From: Microbacterium oxydans
GTDB taxonomy: Bacteria; Actinomycetota; Actinomycetes; Actinomycetales; Microbacteriaceae
Assembly: GCF_000956525.1 (NCBI RefSeq)
Contig: NZ_JYIW01000022.1
Coordinates: forward strand, 1 to 64,000
DNA: 64,000 nt
Direction of reading: 5' to 3'
The translations under genes were made by a program, and so were the position numbers. The notes below the pieces were generated by a model. The model was given only the letters and a program-made list of their open reading frames with translations. It was not told where the DNA came from and ran no database searches. Positions 50,686 to 60,310 of the stretch are shown piece after piece. Every line of letters begins with the position of its first letter. Within the stretch, counting starts at the first letter, position 1.

Positions 50686-51816
50686 TCAGAGTTCGACGTC
50701 GACGAGCACCGGCTCCGGCTGCAGCACGAGTCCGAACTCGGCGTGCACGCGACTCTGGATGAAGCGCGCGAGCTGCGCGACCTCGGCGGCACTCGCGCCT
50801 CCTCGGTTCGTCAGCGCGAGCGCGTGCTTGGTCGACACCGATGCGCGCGACTGCGGCAGCTTGAAACCCTTGCGGATGCCGGCCTGCTCGATGAGCCAGG
50901 CGGCGCTGACCTTGACGTCTGCCGGTTGGCGTCGAGGCGCCTCGACGAGCCCCTCGTACGTCGCGAGCGGGATCACGGTCACGGCGTCGAGATCCGGCGC
51001 GACCGGCCAGCGCGGGCACTCCGGCGGCAGTGCGCGCGCCACGCCCTCCGGCACGATCGCGTTCTGGAAGAACGAGCCGACGCCATGGGTGTCCGGGTCG
51101 TTCTCGTCGAGCAGCATGCCCTTCGACGCCCTGGTCGCGAGGATGCGGTCGCGCACCCAGGCGAGCGGCACGGGAGTGTCGTCGGAGAGTCCGAGTGCCC
51201 GTCGCAGCTGTTCGCCTCGCACGATGCGCTCGCTCGCGACCACCAGGTCGACCGTGGCCGACAGGATCACGGCACGTCGCTCCGGCACGCTGCCGTAGTG
51301 GTGCTTGAGCACGGAGGTGCGGAAGCCGAGACCGAGTTCGGATGCCGGCACGGTCGAGATCTCGCCGGTGCTCTCGTCGATCAGCTCGACCTCGACCAGC
51401 GTCTCCTGGATCTCCTGACCGTAGGCACCGATGTTCTGCACCGGCGCGGCGCCGACGGTGCCCGGGATGCCTGACATCGCTTCGAGGCCCGCGTAGCCGT
51501 GCTCGACCGCGTAGGCGACGAGCGCGTCCCACCCGTGTCCTGCCTGGGCCCTGAGACGGACGCGCCCTGCGTGCGGAGAGGGCAGCTCTTCGATGCCCTC
51601 GGTCAGCACCCGGATGACGGTGCCCTCGAACGGCTCGTCGCCGACGAACAGATTCGATCCGCCGCCGAGCACGAACCAGTCGTCTCCGCGGGACCACGTG
51701 TCGCGCAGCGCTTCGACGAGGCCCTCGGTGGTGTGCGCCTCCTGCATCCGCTCGGGGGCGGCGCCGGTGCGCAACGTCGTGAGCTCGGCGAGACGGATCG
51801 GCTCGATCTCGCGCAT
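50686..51816 (-). CDS. murB: UDP-N-acetylmuramate dehydrogenase
   Basis: 376 residues. FAD-binding FVLGGGSNLFVGDEPFEGTV (about 47-66), GLEAMSGIPGTVGAAPVQNIGAYGQE, catalytic Ser region GVGSFFQNAIV, and the C-terminal GFKLPQSRASVSTKHALAL typical of this enzyme. It reduces UDP-GlcNAc-enolpyruvate to UDP-MurNAc for peptidoglycan. It lies 13 bp downstream of the MaoC-type gene on the same strand, so probably in one transcript with the two dehydratase genes, an arrangement also seen in mycobacteria. Confidence 0.95.
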   Translation of the reverse strand: MREIEPIRLAELTTLRTGAAPERMQEAHTTEGLVEALRDTWSRGDDWFVLGGGSNLFVGDEPFEGTVIRVLTEGIEELPSPHAGRVRLRAQAGHGWDALVAYAVEHGYAGLEAMSGIPGTVGAAPVQNIGAYGQEIQETLVEVELIDESTGEISTVPASELGLGFRTSVLKHHYGSVPERRAVILSATVDLVVASERIVRGEQLRRALGLSDDTPVPLAWVRDRILATRASKGMLLDENDPDTHGVGSFFQNAIVPEGVARALPPECPRWPVAPDLDAVTVIPLATYEGLVEAPRRQPADVKVSAAWLIEQAGIRKGFKLPQSRASVSTKHALALTNRGGASAAEVAQLARFIQSRVHAEFGLVLQPEPVLVDVEL

Positions 51817-51829
51817 CAGACGACGCCCA

Positions 51830-52231
51830 TCAGACGGCGACGCGCAGCTGCGCCTTGACGAGCACAGTGGTCTCGTCGAACGTGACCTTCAGATCGATGC
51901 GAGCAGACTCGCCGTCGACCGCGCCGACGGTCGCGAGCACGTGCACGTCGGCGCCGTCGACTGGGTCGACCACGACGGGCTTGGTGAAGCGGACGCCGTA
52001 ATCGAGGATCCGCGTGCCCGGCTCGAGGGCGGCCACGACGACCGATGAGGCGATGCCCATCGTCAACATGCCGTGCGCGAGCACGCCGGGAAGCCCGACG
52101 GACGCCGCGATGTCATCGCGGTAGTGGATGGGGTTGAAGTCTCCGGAGGCACCGGCGTAGCGCACGAGCGATTCCCGATCGAGGTGCACGGTGCGCGCGG
52201 CGATCGTGTCTCCGACTGCGTAGGCCATCAC
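51830..52231 (-). CDS. MaoC/HadB-like (3R)-hydroxyacyl dehydratase subunit
   Basis: 133 residues (132 if the second Met is used). Hot-dog fold with the hydratase-2 motif YAGASGDFNPIHYRDDIAAS, holding the catalytic Asp and His, and VLAHGMLTMGI. With the neighbouring FAS1-like subunit it should form a heterodimeric dehydratase acting on 3-hydroxyacyl thioesters. Start overlaps the upstream stop by four bases (or one). Confidence 0.88.
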   Translation of the reverse strand: MMAYAVGDTIAARTVHLDRESLVRYAGASGDFNPIHYRDDIAASVGLPGVLAHGMLTMGIASSVVVAALEPGTRILDYGVRFTKPVVVDPVDGADVHVLATVGAVDGESARIDLKVTFDETTVLVKAQLRVAV

Positions 52232-52674
52232 TCCCCCTCTCCGACCAGCAGCACGCTGGTCGCGGTCACGACATGAGCACCGTCGACGTCGGTGATCTCG
52301 GCCTCGCTGGTGATCAACGCGTTGCCACCCATCGTGCGGATGCCGGTGACCTTCAGCTGCCCGACGAGCTCGTCACCGGCCACGATCGGACGCGAATACG
52401 TGAAGCGCTGCTCGGCGTGGATCGTGCGCGCGAGCACGATGCCGGAGTCGTCGAGGGCGAGCAGCTGCTGCAGCGTCTGATCCTGGACCACCATCGCGAA
52501 GGTCGGCGGCGCGACGACGTCGGCGAATCCGGCCGCGCGGGCCGCCTCGACGTCGGTGTGCTGCGGGGCATCGGCGAAGACGGCGCGAGCGAACTCGCGG
52601 ACCTTCTCTCGTCCGACGAGATACGGGGGCGTCGGCGGGAACTCCCGGCCGACCAGTTCTGGGTTCACTGCCAC
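52228..52674 (-). CDS. FAS1-like (HadA/HadC-like) dehydratase partner subunit
   Basis: 148 residues, N-terminal MaoC-like hot-dog without the D...H pair: GREFPPTPPYLVGREKVREF, VVAPPTFAMVVQDQTLQQLL, IHAEQRFTYSRPIVAGDELV. It supplies substrate binding to the catalytic partner encoded next. The start is GTG at 52674, six bases after TAGGAT (leaderless). Confidence 0.86.
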   Translation of the reverse strand: MAVNPELVGREFPPTPPYLVGREKVREFARAVFADAPQHTDVEAARAAGFADVVAPPTFAMVVQDQTLQQLLALDDSGIVLARTIHAEQRFTYSRPIVAGDELVGQLKVTGIRTMGGNALITSEAEITDVDGAHVVTATSVLLVGEGE

Positions 52675-52680
52675 CCCTCG

Positions 52681-52686
52681 ATCCTA
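52681..52686 (-). promoter_or_regulatory. -10 hexamer for the leaderless dehydratase-murB transcript
   Basis: TAGGAT on the minus strand, six bases before the GTG at 52674. Confidence 0.5.
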
Positions 52687-52714
52687 CCGAGGGCAGCCGA
52701 CACCCGCGCTCCGG

Positions 52715-53515
52715 TCAGCCCTTCTTGCGACCGCGGATCGCCTTGAGCGCCATCTGCACTGCGATCACGACGAGGTATGCCGCGAACAGCACGTTGCCGA
52801 CGGAGGGGTCGACGATGGTCGCGATCCATGCGCCAAGGGCCGTGGTCGTGCAGGCAGCGATGCCGATCATCGCGCCGGCCAGCAGGTCGACGTTGCGATG
52901 ACGGATGTTGCCGATCGTTCCGGAGATCGCGGTCGGGATCATCATGAGCAGCGAGGTGCCCTTCGCGACGAGGTCGCTGGTGCCGAAGACGAGCATCAGC
53001 ACCGGCACCACGATCACTCCGCCGCCGACGCCGATGAGTCCAGCCAGGACGCCGGTCCCCACACCGACCGCGACCAGGGCGACGCCGGTGAGCCAGGTGA
53101 GTTCGAACACGGCATCGCGAGAGGGGACGACGAGGAACAGCGTGACGATCACGACGACGAGGAAGCCGACGAAGCCCCATCGCAGCGCGGTCTGCGAGAT
53201 CCGAGGCAGCAGGCGGGTGCCGATCTGCGCGCCGACCACTGCGCCGGCGGCGAGGATCAGCGCCGGGATCCAGGCGACCGAACCGGACGCAGCGTACGAG
53301 ATCACGCCGACGCTCGCGGTCGGCACGATCGCGGCGAGCGAGGTGCCCGCGGCGAGGCGCTGATCGAAGTGCAGGAACAGGACGAGCAGGGGCACGATCA
53401 CCGTGCCGCCTCCGACGCCGAACAGGCCGGAGAGGAGCCCGGCGAGAAGGCCGATCCCGATGAAGGCCGCGTATGCTCGCGGGCCCCGATGCAGACCGGT
53501 GGCGACGTCGTTCAC
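52715..53515 (-). CDS. TauE/SafE-family membrane permease
   Basis: 266 residues, seven to eight membrane helices in two internally similar halves, each with the conserved GLLSGLFGVGGGTVIVPLLV / GLIGVGGGVIVVPVLM glycine motif. The family exports or imports sulfite, sulfoacetate and other organic anions; the substrate is unknown here. GTG start at 53515, preceded by GGGAGGA. Divergent from the acyl-CoA ligase, with 211 bp between in which I see no convincing promoter pair. Confidence 0.88.
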   Translation of the reverse strand: MNDVATGLHRGPRAYAAFIGIGLLAGLLSGLFGVGGGTVIVPLLVLFLHFDQRLAAGTSLAAIVPTASVGVISYAASGSVAWIPALILAAGAVVGAQIGTRLLPRISQTALRWGFVGFLVVVIVTLFLVVPSRDAVFELTWLTGVALVAVGVGTGVLAGLIGVGGGVIVVPVLMLVFGTSDLVAKGTSLLMMIPTAISGTIGNIRHRNVDLLAGAMIGIAACTTTALGAWIATIVDPSVGNVLFAAYLVVIAVQMALKAIRGRKKG

Positions 53516-53726
53516 GCTTCGTTCCTCCCACGCGACCCGACGAAGGCCGCACCGATCCCAGCCTACTCCCGCACCGCGTTCGTCCCGTCTCGCGCTCAGG
53601 CGGCGAGGCTCTGCATCCGTTCCCACACGAATCCTCGATGACCCCTGGGACGCAGTCCCCGACTATGCGACACTTGATCCCACTCCCGGGGACGACGCGG
53701 TCTCCGGCCGGATCGAAGGAGATCTC

Positions 53727-55301
53727 ATGGTTCGCAGCACGTTCCCCGATGTGGAGATCCCCGACGTCTCCGTCTTCGACTTCCTGTTCGGCGACCTCGA
53801 CGAAGCCAGACTCGACGCCGTCGCACTGATCGACGGCACCAGCGGCGCCGAGACCACGTACCGCCAGCTCATCGGCCAGATCGAGCTCTTCGCGGGCGCG
53901 CTCGCAGCGCGCGGGGTCGGCGTCGGCACCCGGGTCGGCGTGCTCTGCCCGAACATCCCCGCCTTCGCGACGGTCTTCCACGGCATCCTCCGCGCCGGCG
54001 CCACCGCAACCACCATCAACTCGCTCTACACACCCGACGAGATCGCCAACCAGCTCACCGACGCCGAGGCCGACTGGCTGGTCACCGTGTCACCACTGCT
54101 CCCAGGCGCGCAGGCGGCAGCCGAGAAGGTCGGCATCGCGGCCGACCATCTCATCGTGCTCGACGGCGCCGACGGGCATCCCTCTCTCCCCGCACTCCTC
54201 GGCGAAGGCCACCCGGCTCCGGAGGTGTCGTTCGACCCGGCCGAGCACCTCGCAGTGCTGCCGTACTCCTCCGGCACGACCGGCCGCCCGAAGGGCGTGA
54301 TGCTGACGCACCGCAACCTGGTCGCCAACGTCAGCCAGTGCCGCTCGACGATCTCACTCGCCGACGACGACCGCGTGCTCGCAGTGCTCCCCTTCTTCCA
54401 CATCTACGGCATGACCGTGCTGCTGAACTTCGCACTTCGCCAGCGCGCTGCGCTCGTCACCATGCCGAGGTTCGACCTCACCGACTTCCTCAGGGTCGTG
54501 GCAGAGCATCGGACGACCTGGGTGTTCATCGCACCGCCGATCGCGGTCGCCCTGGCGAAGCATCCGCTCGTCGACCAGTACGACCTGTCGTCGATCAAGG
54601 TGATCTTCTCCGGCGCCGCGCCCCTCGACGGCGCACTCGCGTCTGCGGTCGCGACACGTCTGCACTGCACGGTCTGCCAGGGCTACGGCATGACCGAGAC
54701 GAGCCCGGTGACGCACGCGATCCCCGCAGACCGAGACGACCTGGACCGCTCGAGCGTCGGGCTGCTCCTCGCCGGCACCGAGGCCAGGCTGGTCGACTCC
54801 GAGACGGGCCGTGACGTCGAAGCGCCCACCGAGGGCGTCAGCGAGCCCGGCGAGATCCTGATCCGCGGCCCCCAGGTGATGAAGGGCTACCTGAACCGCC
54901 CGGACGCGACCGCCGAGATGCTCGACGGCGACGGCTGGCTGCACACGGGCGACGTCGCGACGGTGACGCACGATGGGATCTTCCGCATCGTCGACCGTCT
55001 GAAGGAGCTCATCAAGTACAAGGGCTATCAGGTCGCGCCCGCCGTGCTCGAAGCGGTGCTGCTGGAGCATCCTTCGATCGCGGATGCCGCAGTCATCGGT
55101 GCATCCGACGACGACGGTCAGGAGGTGCCGAAGGCGTTCGTCGTGGTGCAGCAGGGCGCGGAGCTCGACGCGGATGCTGTCATGGCCCATGTCGCCGCAC
55201 GCGTCGCGCCGCACGAGAAGGTCCGGCAGGTGGAGTTCATCGAGGCGATCCCGAAGTCGGCGTCCGGCAAGATCCTGCGCAAGGACCTCCGCTCGCGCTG
55301 A
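53727..55301 (+). CDS. AMP-forming acyl-CoA/4-coumarate-CoA-type ligase
   Basis: 524 residues, ANL superfamily. P-loop YSSGTTGRPKGVMLTH (about 178-193), GYGMTETSP (about 324-332), hinge GDVATVTHDGIFRIVDRLKE and the catalytic lysine near SASGKILRKDL. It activates a carboxylate (fatty or aryl acid) to its CoA thioester. ATG at 53727 with GAAGGAG six bases upstream. Its substrate is not defined. Convergent with rplQ across a strong hairpin. Confidence 0.9.
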   Translation: MVRSTFPDVEIPDVSVFDFLFGDLDEARLDAVALIDGTSGAETTYRQLIGQIELFAGALAARGVGVGTRVGVLCPNIPAFATVFHGILRAGATATTINSLYTPDEIANQLTDAEADWLVTVSPLLPGAQAAAEKVGIAADHLIVLDGADGHPSLPALLGEGHPAPEVSFDPAEHLAVLPYSSGTTGRPKGVMLTHRNLVANVSQCRSTISLADDDRVLAVLPFFHIYGMTVLLNFALRQRAALVTMPRFDLTDFLRVVAEHRTTWVFIAPPIAVALAKHPLVDQYDLSSIKVIFSGAAPLDGALASAVATRLHCTVCQGYGMTETSPVTHAIPADRDDLDRSSVGLLLAGTEARLVDSETGRDVEAPTEGVSEPGEILIRGPQVMKGYLNRPDATAEMLDGDGWLHTGDVATVTHDGIFRIVDRLKELIKYKGYQVAPAVLEAVLLEHPSIADAAVIGASDDDGQEVPKAFVVVQQGAELDADAVMAHVAARVAPHEKVRQVEFIEAIPKSASGKILRKDLRSR

Positions 55302-55320
55302 CCCCCGCGGCTCCGGAGAA

Positions 55321-55362
55321 CGACGAAGCCCGCCACCCCGGAAGGGGCGGCGGGCTTCGTCG
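55321..55362. terminator. bidirectional terminator between the ligase and rplQ
   Basis: CGACGAAGCCCGCC and GGCGGGCTTCGTCG, 14-bp stem with a 14-nt loop that can fold further (CCCC/GGGG). It closes both the plus-strand ligase gene and the minus-strand rpoA-rplQ operon. Confidence 0.88.
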
Positions 55363-55374
55363 TGATGAGAGTGC

Positions 55375-55920
55375 TTACTTCTCGACAGCGTCCTCGGCGG
55401 CAGCCTCGGCTGCTTCGCCCTCGGCCTGCGACTCGGCACCGGCGTCGGCAGCGTCCTCGGCGGGAGCCTCCTCGACGGGAGCCTCCTCGGCGGGGGCTTC
55501 CTCGACCTTTGCCGGCTTCTCAGCGGCAGCGGTCTTCTTGGCCGACTTCGCCTTCGGCGTGACGGGCTCGAGAACGAGCTCGATCACTGCCATGGGGGCG
55601 TTGTCACCCTTGCGGTTGCCGACCTTCGTGATGCGGGTGTAGCCACCCTCACGGTCAGCGACCAGCGGAGCGATCTCAGCGAAGAGCGTGTGCACGACGC
55701 TCTTGTCGCCGATGACGGCGAGCACGCGACGACGCGCGTGCAGGTCGCCACGCTTGGCGAAGGTGATCAGACGCTCGGCGAGCGGACGCAGGCGCTTGGC
55801 CTTGGTCTCGGTCGTCTTGATCGACTTGTGGGTGTAGAGCGCCGCTGCGAGGTTGGCAAGCATGAGGCGCTCGTGGGCGGGGCCGCCTCCGAGGCGGGGA
55901 CCCTTGGTGGGCTTGGGCAT
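55375..55920 (-). CDS. rplQ: 50S ribosomal protein L17 with acidic C-terminal tail
   Basis: 181 residues. The core (1-118) is normal L17 ([20 protein letters not shown], then [19 protein letters not shown]). It is followed by an Ala/Glu/Lys-rich tail of about 60 residues ([18 protein letters not shown]) not found in most L17 proteins. Last gene of the alpha operon, 32 bp after rpoA. Confidence 0.96.
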   Translation of the reverse strand: MPKPTKGPRLGGGPAHERLMLANLAAALYTHKSIKTTETKAKRLRPLAERLITFAKRGDLHARRRVLAVIGDKSVVHTLFAEIAPLVADREGGYTRITKVGNRKGDNAPMAVIELVLEPVTPKAKSAKKTAAAEKPAKVEEAPAEEAPVEEAPAEDAADAGAESQAEGEAAEAAAEDAVEK

Positions 55921-55952
55921 AATCGTCTAACTCCTGGTCAGAAGGTCGGGGT

Positions 55953-56942
55953 TCAGAAGGACTCGTCTTCGCTGCCGCCGTAGAAGTGGGCGCCGTCGAA
56001 ACCGGGCACCGAATCCTTGAGCGACAGACCGAGCGAGATGAGCTTGTCGCGCACCTCGTCGACCGACTTCTGGCCGAAATTGCGGATGTTCATGAGCTGC
56101 GTCTCCGACAGGGCGACGAGCTCGGAAACGGTGTTGATGCCCTCACGCTTCAGGCAGTTGTACGAGCGGACCGACAGGTCGAGGTCTTCGATCGGCATCG
56201 ACAGCTCGCTGGAGTTCACTGCCTCCACCGGCGCCGGACCGATCTCGATGCCCTCGGCCTCGACGTTCAGCTCTCGGGCGAGGCCGAACAGCTCGGTCAG
56301 CGTCTTGGCGGCCGAAGCGACGGCATCGCGCGGGACGATGCTGTTCTTGGTCTCGACGTCGAGGATGAGCTTGTCGAAGTCGGTGCGCTCACCGGCACGA
56401 GTCGCCTCGACGCGGTAGCTGACCTTCAGGACGGGCGAGTAGATCGAGTCGATCGGAATCTGACCGGCCTCGGCGTACTCGTTGCGGTTCTGCGTGCCCG
56501 AGACGTAGCCACGGCCACGCTCGATCGTGAGCTCGAGCTCGAACTTCGCGGTGTCGTTGAGCGTCGCGATGACGAGCTCGGGGTTGTGCACCTCGACACC
56601 GGCCGGAGCCGAGATGTCAGCGGCGGTCACTTCGCCGGAACCGGTCTTGCGCAGGTACGCGGTGATGGGCTCGTCGCGCTCCGAGGAGACGACCAGGCCC
56701 TTGATGTTGAGGATGATCTCGGTGACATCCTCCTTCACGCCGGGGATGGTGCTGAACTCATGCAGCACACCGTCGATGCGAACGCTGGTGACAGCGGCGC
56801 CGGGGATCGACGACAGCAGGCTGCGACGCAGCGCGTTGCCGATCGTGTATCCGAAGCCGGGCTCCAGAGGCTCGATGATGAACCGGCTCCGGTTCTCGAC
56901 GATCTTTTCCTCGGTGAGTGTGGGACGCTGTGCAATAAGCAC
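55953..56942 (-). CDS. rpoA: RNA polymerase alpha subunit
   Basis: 329 residues. N-terminal dimerisation domain ([20 protein letters not shown]) and C-terminal alpha-CTD ([38 protein letters not shown]). Standard length. Downstream of rpsK with a 156-bp gap that carries a degenerate family-B repeat. Confidence 0.98.
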   Translation of the reverse strand: MLIAQRPTLTEEKIVENRSRFIIEPLEPGFGYTIGNALRRSLLSSIPGAAVTSVRIDGVLHEFSTIPGVKEDVTEIILNIKGLVVSSERDEPITAYLRKTGSGEVTAADISAPAGVEVHNPELVIATLNDTAKFELELTIERGRGYVSGTQNRNEYAEAGQIPIDSIYSPVLKVSYRVEATRAGERTDFDKLILDVETKNSIVPRDAVASAAKTLTELFGLARELNVEAEGIEIGPAPVEAVNSSELSMPIEDLDLSVRSYNCLKREGINTVSELVALSETQLMNIRNFGQKSVDEVRDKLISLGLSLKDSVPGFDGAHFYGGSEDESF

Positions 56943-57054
56943 TCTGTGTTCCTTTCGATCACATGACCGCTATATGACATGTGGTTGGTGAGGTCTTGAG
57001 TTGTGGAAGTCGATGCCCGCATGCGGGCGGAGAGCCGCTCGACCCTCAGACGTC

Positions 57055-57082
57055 GGCTCAACGAGCCTGTCGAAGGGTGAGC
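57055..57082. repeat. degenerate family-B repeat between rpsK and rpoA
   Basis: GAGCCTGTCGAAGGGTGAGC flanked by GGCTC, matching the GAGCCTGTCGAAGGG core of the family. Confidence 0.55.
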
Positions 57083-57098
57083 GGCTCACCGAGCCGGA

Positions 57099-57497
57099 TC
57101 AGACGCGGCGACGCTTCGGCGGACGGCAGCCGTTGTGCGCCTGCGGGGTGACATCCTGGATCGAGCCGACCTCGAGGCCTGCGGCCTGGAGCGAACGGAT
57201 CGCGGTCTCGCGGCCGGAGCCCGGACCCTTCACGAGGACGTCGACCTTCTTGACACCGTGCTCCGCAGCCTGACGGGCAGCGGACTCGGCAGCCATTCCG
57301 GCGGCGTACGGGGTCGACTTGCGGGAGCCCTTGAAGCCCACGCCACCGGACGATGCCCACGCGATGACCGCGCCGGACGGGTCCGTGATCGAGACGATCG
57401 TGTTGTTGAACGTCGACTTGATGTGGGCCTGGCCCAGCGCGATGTTCTTCTTTTCCTTGCGGCGCGGCTTGCGCGCGGCGGCCTTGGGTGCAGCCAT
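57099..57497 (-). CDS. rpsK: 30S ribosomal protein S11
   Basis: 132 residues. [40 protein letters not shown] and the C-terminal [12 protein letters not shown] are diagnostic. Standard size. 31 bp after rpsM. Confidence 0.98.
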   Translation of the reverse strand: MAAPKAAARKPRRKEKKNIALGQAHIKSTFNNTIVSITDPSGAVIAWASSGGVGFKGSRKSTPYAAGMAAESAARQAAEHGVKKVDVLVKGPGSGRETAIRSLQAAGLEVGSIQDVTPQAHNGCRPPKRRRV

Positions 57498-57528
57498 GAA
57501 AGTGTTCTCCTAGTCCCTGAGGCCGCGC

Positions 57529-57903
<375 letters not shown>

Positions 57904-57996
57904 GCGGTTCTCCTGGATGTTGTGGAGGTGTGGAACAGGATCGGTGCCCGGGCCTCCGCCCGAGGTGTCAGCCCCGATGTGCGCAGCTCCCCCACT

Positions 57997-58019
57997 GGGT
58001 CGCTGTGCCTGTCGAGGCG
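57997..58019. repeat. degenerate family-B repeat between rpmJ and rpsM
   Basis: GGGTCGCTGTGCCTGTCGAG plus GCG, about four changes from GGGTCCCTGAGCCTGTCGAA. Placed in the 182-bp rpmJ-rpsM gap, where I see no gene. Confidence 0.45.
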
Positions 58020-58085
58020 TCTGATCCTGCCGTCTGTGTATTCAGTTGTGAGATGTGCGCGAGCAGTGCCGCGCAGCGCAGGTGC

Positions 58086-58202
58086 TTAGCCCTGGCGCTG
58101 CTTGTGACGCGGGTTGCTCTTGCAGATCACCATGACGCGGCCGTGACGGCGGATCACCTTGCAGTGATCGCAGATGGGCTTGACGCTGGGGTTGACCTTC
58201 AT
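58086..58202 (-). CDS. rpmJ: 50S ribosomal protein L36
   Basis: 38 residues beginning [20 protein letters not shown] and ending NPRHKQRQG. The zinc-ribbon ligands are Cys11, Cys14, Cys27 and the His near 33, so this is the zinc-binding (C+) type. It lies 65 bp downstream of infA, the common infA-rpmJ-rpsM order. Confidence 0.96.
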   Translation of the reverse strand: MKVNPSVKPICDHCKVIRRHGRVMVICKSNPRHKQRQG

Positions 58203-58267
58203 GATGTTTCCTGTTCGCTGTCTTCGTACCGCCCCGAGACCGAGGCAGGCCGTTACTTCTCGACCGG

Positions 58268-58489
58268 CTAGCGGTAGCGGTAGACGATACGGCCGCGAGT
58301 GAGGTCGTAGGGGCTGAGCTCCACGACCACGCGGTCTTCGGGGATGATGCGGATGTAGTTCTGCCGCATCTTGCCGGAGATCGTTGCAAGGACCTTGTGT
58401 CCGTTGCTCAGTTCAACGCGGAACATCGCGTTGGGGAGAGCCTCGGAGATCACGCCCTCGATCTCGATGACACCGTCTTTCTTAGCCAT
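58268..58489 (-). CDS. infA: translation initiation factor IF-1
   Basis: 73 residues, single OB fold ([20 protein letters not shown], then [20 protein letters not shown] and YRYR). Start ATG 58489. It has its own promoter 110 bp upstream. Confidence 0.97.
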   Translation of the reverse strand: MAKKDGVIEIEGVISEALPNAMFRVELSNGHKVLATISGKMRQNYIRIIPEDRVVVELSPYDLTRGRIVYRYR

Positions 58490-58801
58490 AGCCTCGCTGA
58501 CGCTTCTGCAGACCGGTCGATCTGCGGTGGGTGATTGGGTTTGTGATGCTGCACCGCCGGACACGCCGAATCAAGGCACAAAGCACCAAAGATCTATCGT
58601 AGTCCCTCTGTGGCCATCGGGCAACTCAGCAGCGGTCGAGCTCGGCATCTCTGTCATGGTGCTCGGCAGGGCCGCCATCGCGCGCCACAGAGTCGAAGCG
58701 GAAGAGACTACTCCGCGCGAAGAGCAGACCTATCGAGGGTTATTGGCGGTCTTGGGCCTGATGTTCGTTCCCGAGACCGCGGCGACTTCAGCGAACCGGC
58801 A
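58490..58801. other. 312-bp gap between the thiol-disulfide gene and infA
   Basis: It holds the infA promoter at its infA-proximal end. The remaining stretch (58625-58801) has no gene of credible composition and no strong terminator hairpin, though the DsbA-family gene must end there. Confidence 0.55.
58596..58624 (-). promoter_or_regulatory. infA promoter
   Basis: -35 TTGCCC (58619-58624), exactly 17 bp, -10 TACGAT (58596-58601) on the minus strand; leader about 100 nt. It marks a separate start for infA-rpmJ-rpsM-rpsK-rpoA-rplQ. Confidence 0.7.
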
Positions 58802-59458
58802 TCAACCGAAGATCTTCGCGAACTCTGTCGCAATTTCTGTGTTCTCGATGCGCTTTCCATCAATCTCGATGGTCGGCGTGCCCTTGATCTCATGTTCCTT
58901 CGCCTGAGCGACGGGGAACTTGATGTACTCCTTGTCGGCAATGCAGTCCGCCGACTTCGTGGCACCTGCCTGCTCGGCGTAGGACGCGAGCTGGTTGTCG
59001 TCGAGGCCAGCCGAGCCCTCTGCGGGCTGGTTCTTGAACAGCAGGTTCATGAACGGGATCGCCGCATCAGGGTCATTCTCCGCGACGCAATACATGGCTG
59101 CCGCGGAGCGGGACGAGTACTCGGTGGTCGAGCGGAAGTCGAGGATCGCGATTGGGTGGATATTGAGTGTGATCTCGTCGTTCGCGGCTGCCGTCTGGAG
59201 CTGCTCACCGTACGCCTCTTCGAACTGGCCGCAGATCGGGCACATGAAGTCGATGTACGTGTCGATCGTCTTATCGCCCTTGCCGACGGTGATCGCGCCG
59301 GTCTCCTGGCTGATCAGAGCGCCGTCTGGCGTCGGGCCGGGAGCGGTCGCCTGGTTGTTCAGGAACACCACGAGTCCACCGAGAACCACCAGCACCACGA
59401 CCACAGCGGCCGAGACACCGATCGCGAACCAGTTGGTGTTGCTCTTCGCCGCTGCCAT
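58802..59458 (-). CDS. membrane-anchored DsbA-family thiol-disulfide protein
   Basis: 218 residues. An N-terminal membrane anchor (about 11-33; WFAIGVSAAVVVVLVVLGGL), then a thioredoxin_4/DsbA domain with the CPIC active site in YIDFMCPICGQFEEAY. The second half contains GTPTIEIDGK with the cis-Pro. It probably forms or isomerises disulfides in exported proteins. It overlaps the map stop by one base, so it is expressed with the SecY-Adk-Map transcript, and could serve the Cys-containing exported proteins elsewhere (inference). Confidence 0.9.
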   Translation of the reverse strand: MAAAKSNTNWFAIGVSAAVVVVLVVLGGLVVFLNNQATAPGPTPDGALISQETGAITVGKGDKTIDTYIDFMCPICGQFEEAYGEQLQTAAANDEITLNIHPIAILDFRSTTEYSSRSAAAMYCVAENDPDAAIPFMNLLFKNQPAEGSAGLDDNQLASYAEQAGATKSADCIADKEYIKFPVAQAKEHEIKGTPTIEIDGKRIENTEIATEFAKIFG

Positions 59459-60309
59459 TACTTTCCGATCTCTCGAGGCTCGACCCCGAACGGGGCGAGT
59501 CCGGCTCTTCCACCATCGGGCGCGGTCAGCACCCAGATACCCCCATCATGCAGGGCCACGCTATGTTCCCAATGTGAGCCATCAGTGCCATCGACGGTCG
59601 TGACGGTCCAGTCGTCGTCCTCGATGAACGTGGCCTCACCACCCGCCGTGACCATGGGCTCGATCGCCAGCACGAGGCCGGGCTTGATCTCGGCGCCGGG
59701 GTCGGGGGTGCGGTAGTTGAAGACGCTGGGCGCCTCGTGCATCTTGCGTCCGATGCCGTGACCGACATATTCACGGAGGATGCCGTAGGTCTCCCCCGAC
59801 ACCTCCGACGGGCCCTGCGCCTCGATGTACGCCTGGATGGCGGCACCGATCTCGCCGATGTGGTTCGCAGACGCCATGGCAGCGATGCCGGCCCACATGG
59901 ATCCCTCAGTGACGCGGGAGAGCTCCTCGCGTCGTGCGACGAGTTCGGGACGCTCAGGGTCGGGCACGACGAAGGTCACAGCGCTGTCGCCGTTCCAGCC
60001 CTCGAACTGCGCACCGCAGTCGACTGAGACGATGTCGCCGGCCTGCAGCACGCGCTCCCCCGGGATGCCGTGCACGACCTGCTCGTTGACCGAGACGCAG
60101 ATCGTGTGGTGATAGCCGCGTACCAGCTGGAAGTTCGACTCGGCGCCGCGGGCGATGATCGCGGCGTTCGCGGCCGCATCCAGCTCCAGCGTGGTGACCC
60201 CGGGACGGATCAGCGGACGCACGGCGTCGAGCGCCGCCGCCGTGATCAACCCTGGCTGCACCATGGACCGCAGCTGAGCCGGGGTCTTGTAGATCGACCG
60301 GCGGAACAT
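59458..60309 (-). CDS. map: methionine aminopeptidase, type I
   Basis: 283 residues. Metal ligands are present in the usual order: the first His in RGYHHTICVSVNEQVVHGIP, D-D pair in VSVDCGAQFEGWNGDSAVTF, YVGHGIGRKMHEAP, then LAIEPMV and HWEHSVAL. It removes the initiator Met. ATG at 60309, one base after the adk stop. Confidence 0.96.
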   Translation of the reverse strand: MFRRSIYKTPAQLRSMVQPGLITAAALDAVRPLIRPGVTTLELDAAANAAIIARGAESNFQLVRGYHHTICVSVNEQVVHGIPGERVLQAGDIVSVDCGAQFEGWNGDSAVTFVVPDPERPELVARREELSRVTEGSMWAGIAAMASANHIGEIGAAIQAYIEAQGPSEVSGETYGILREYVGHGIGRKMHEAPSVFNYRTPDPGAEIKPGLVLAIEPMVTAGGEATFIEDDDWTVTTVDGTDGSHWEHSVALHDGGIWVLTAPDGGRAGLAPFGVEPREIGK

Positions 60310-60310
60310 C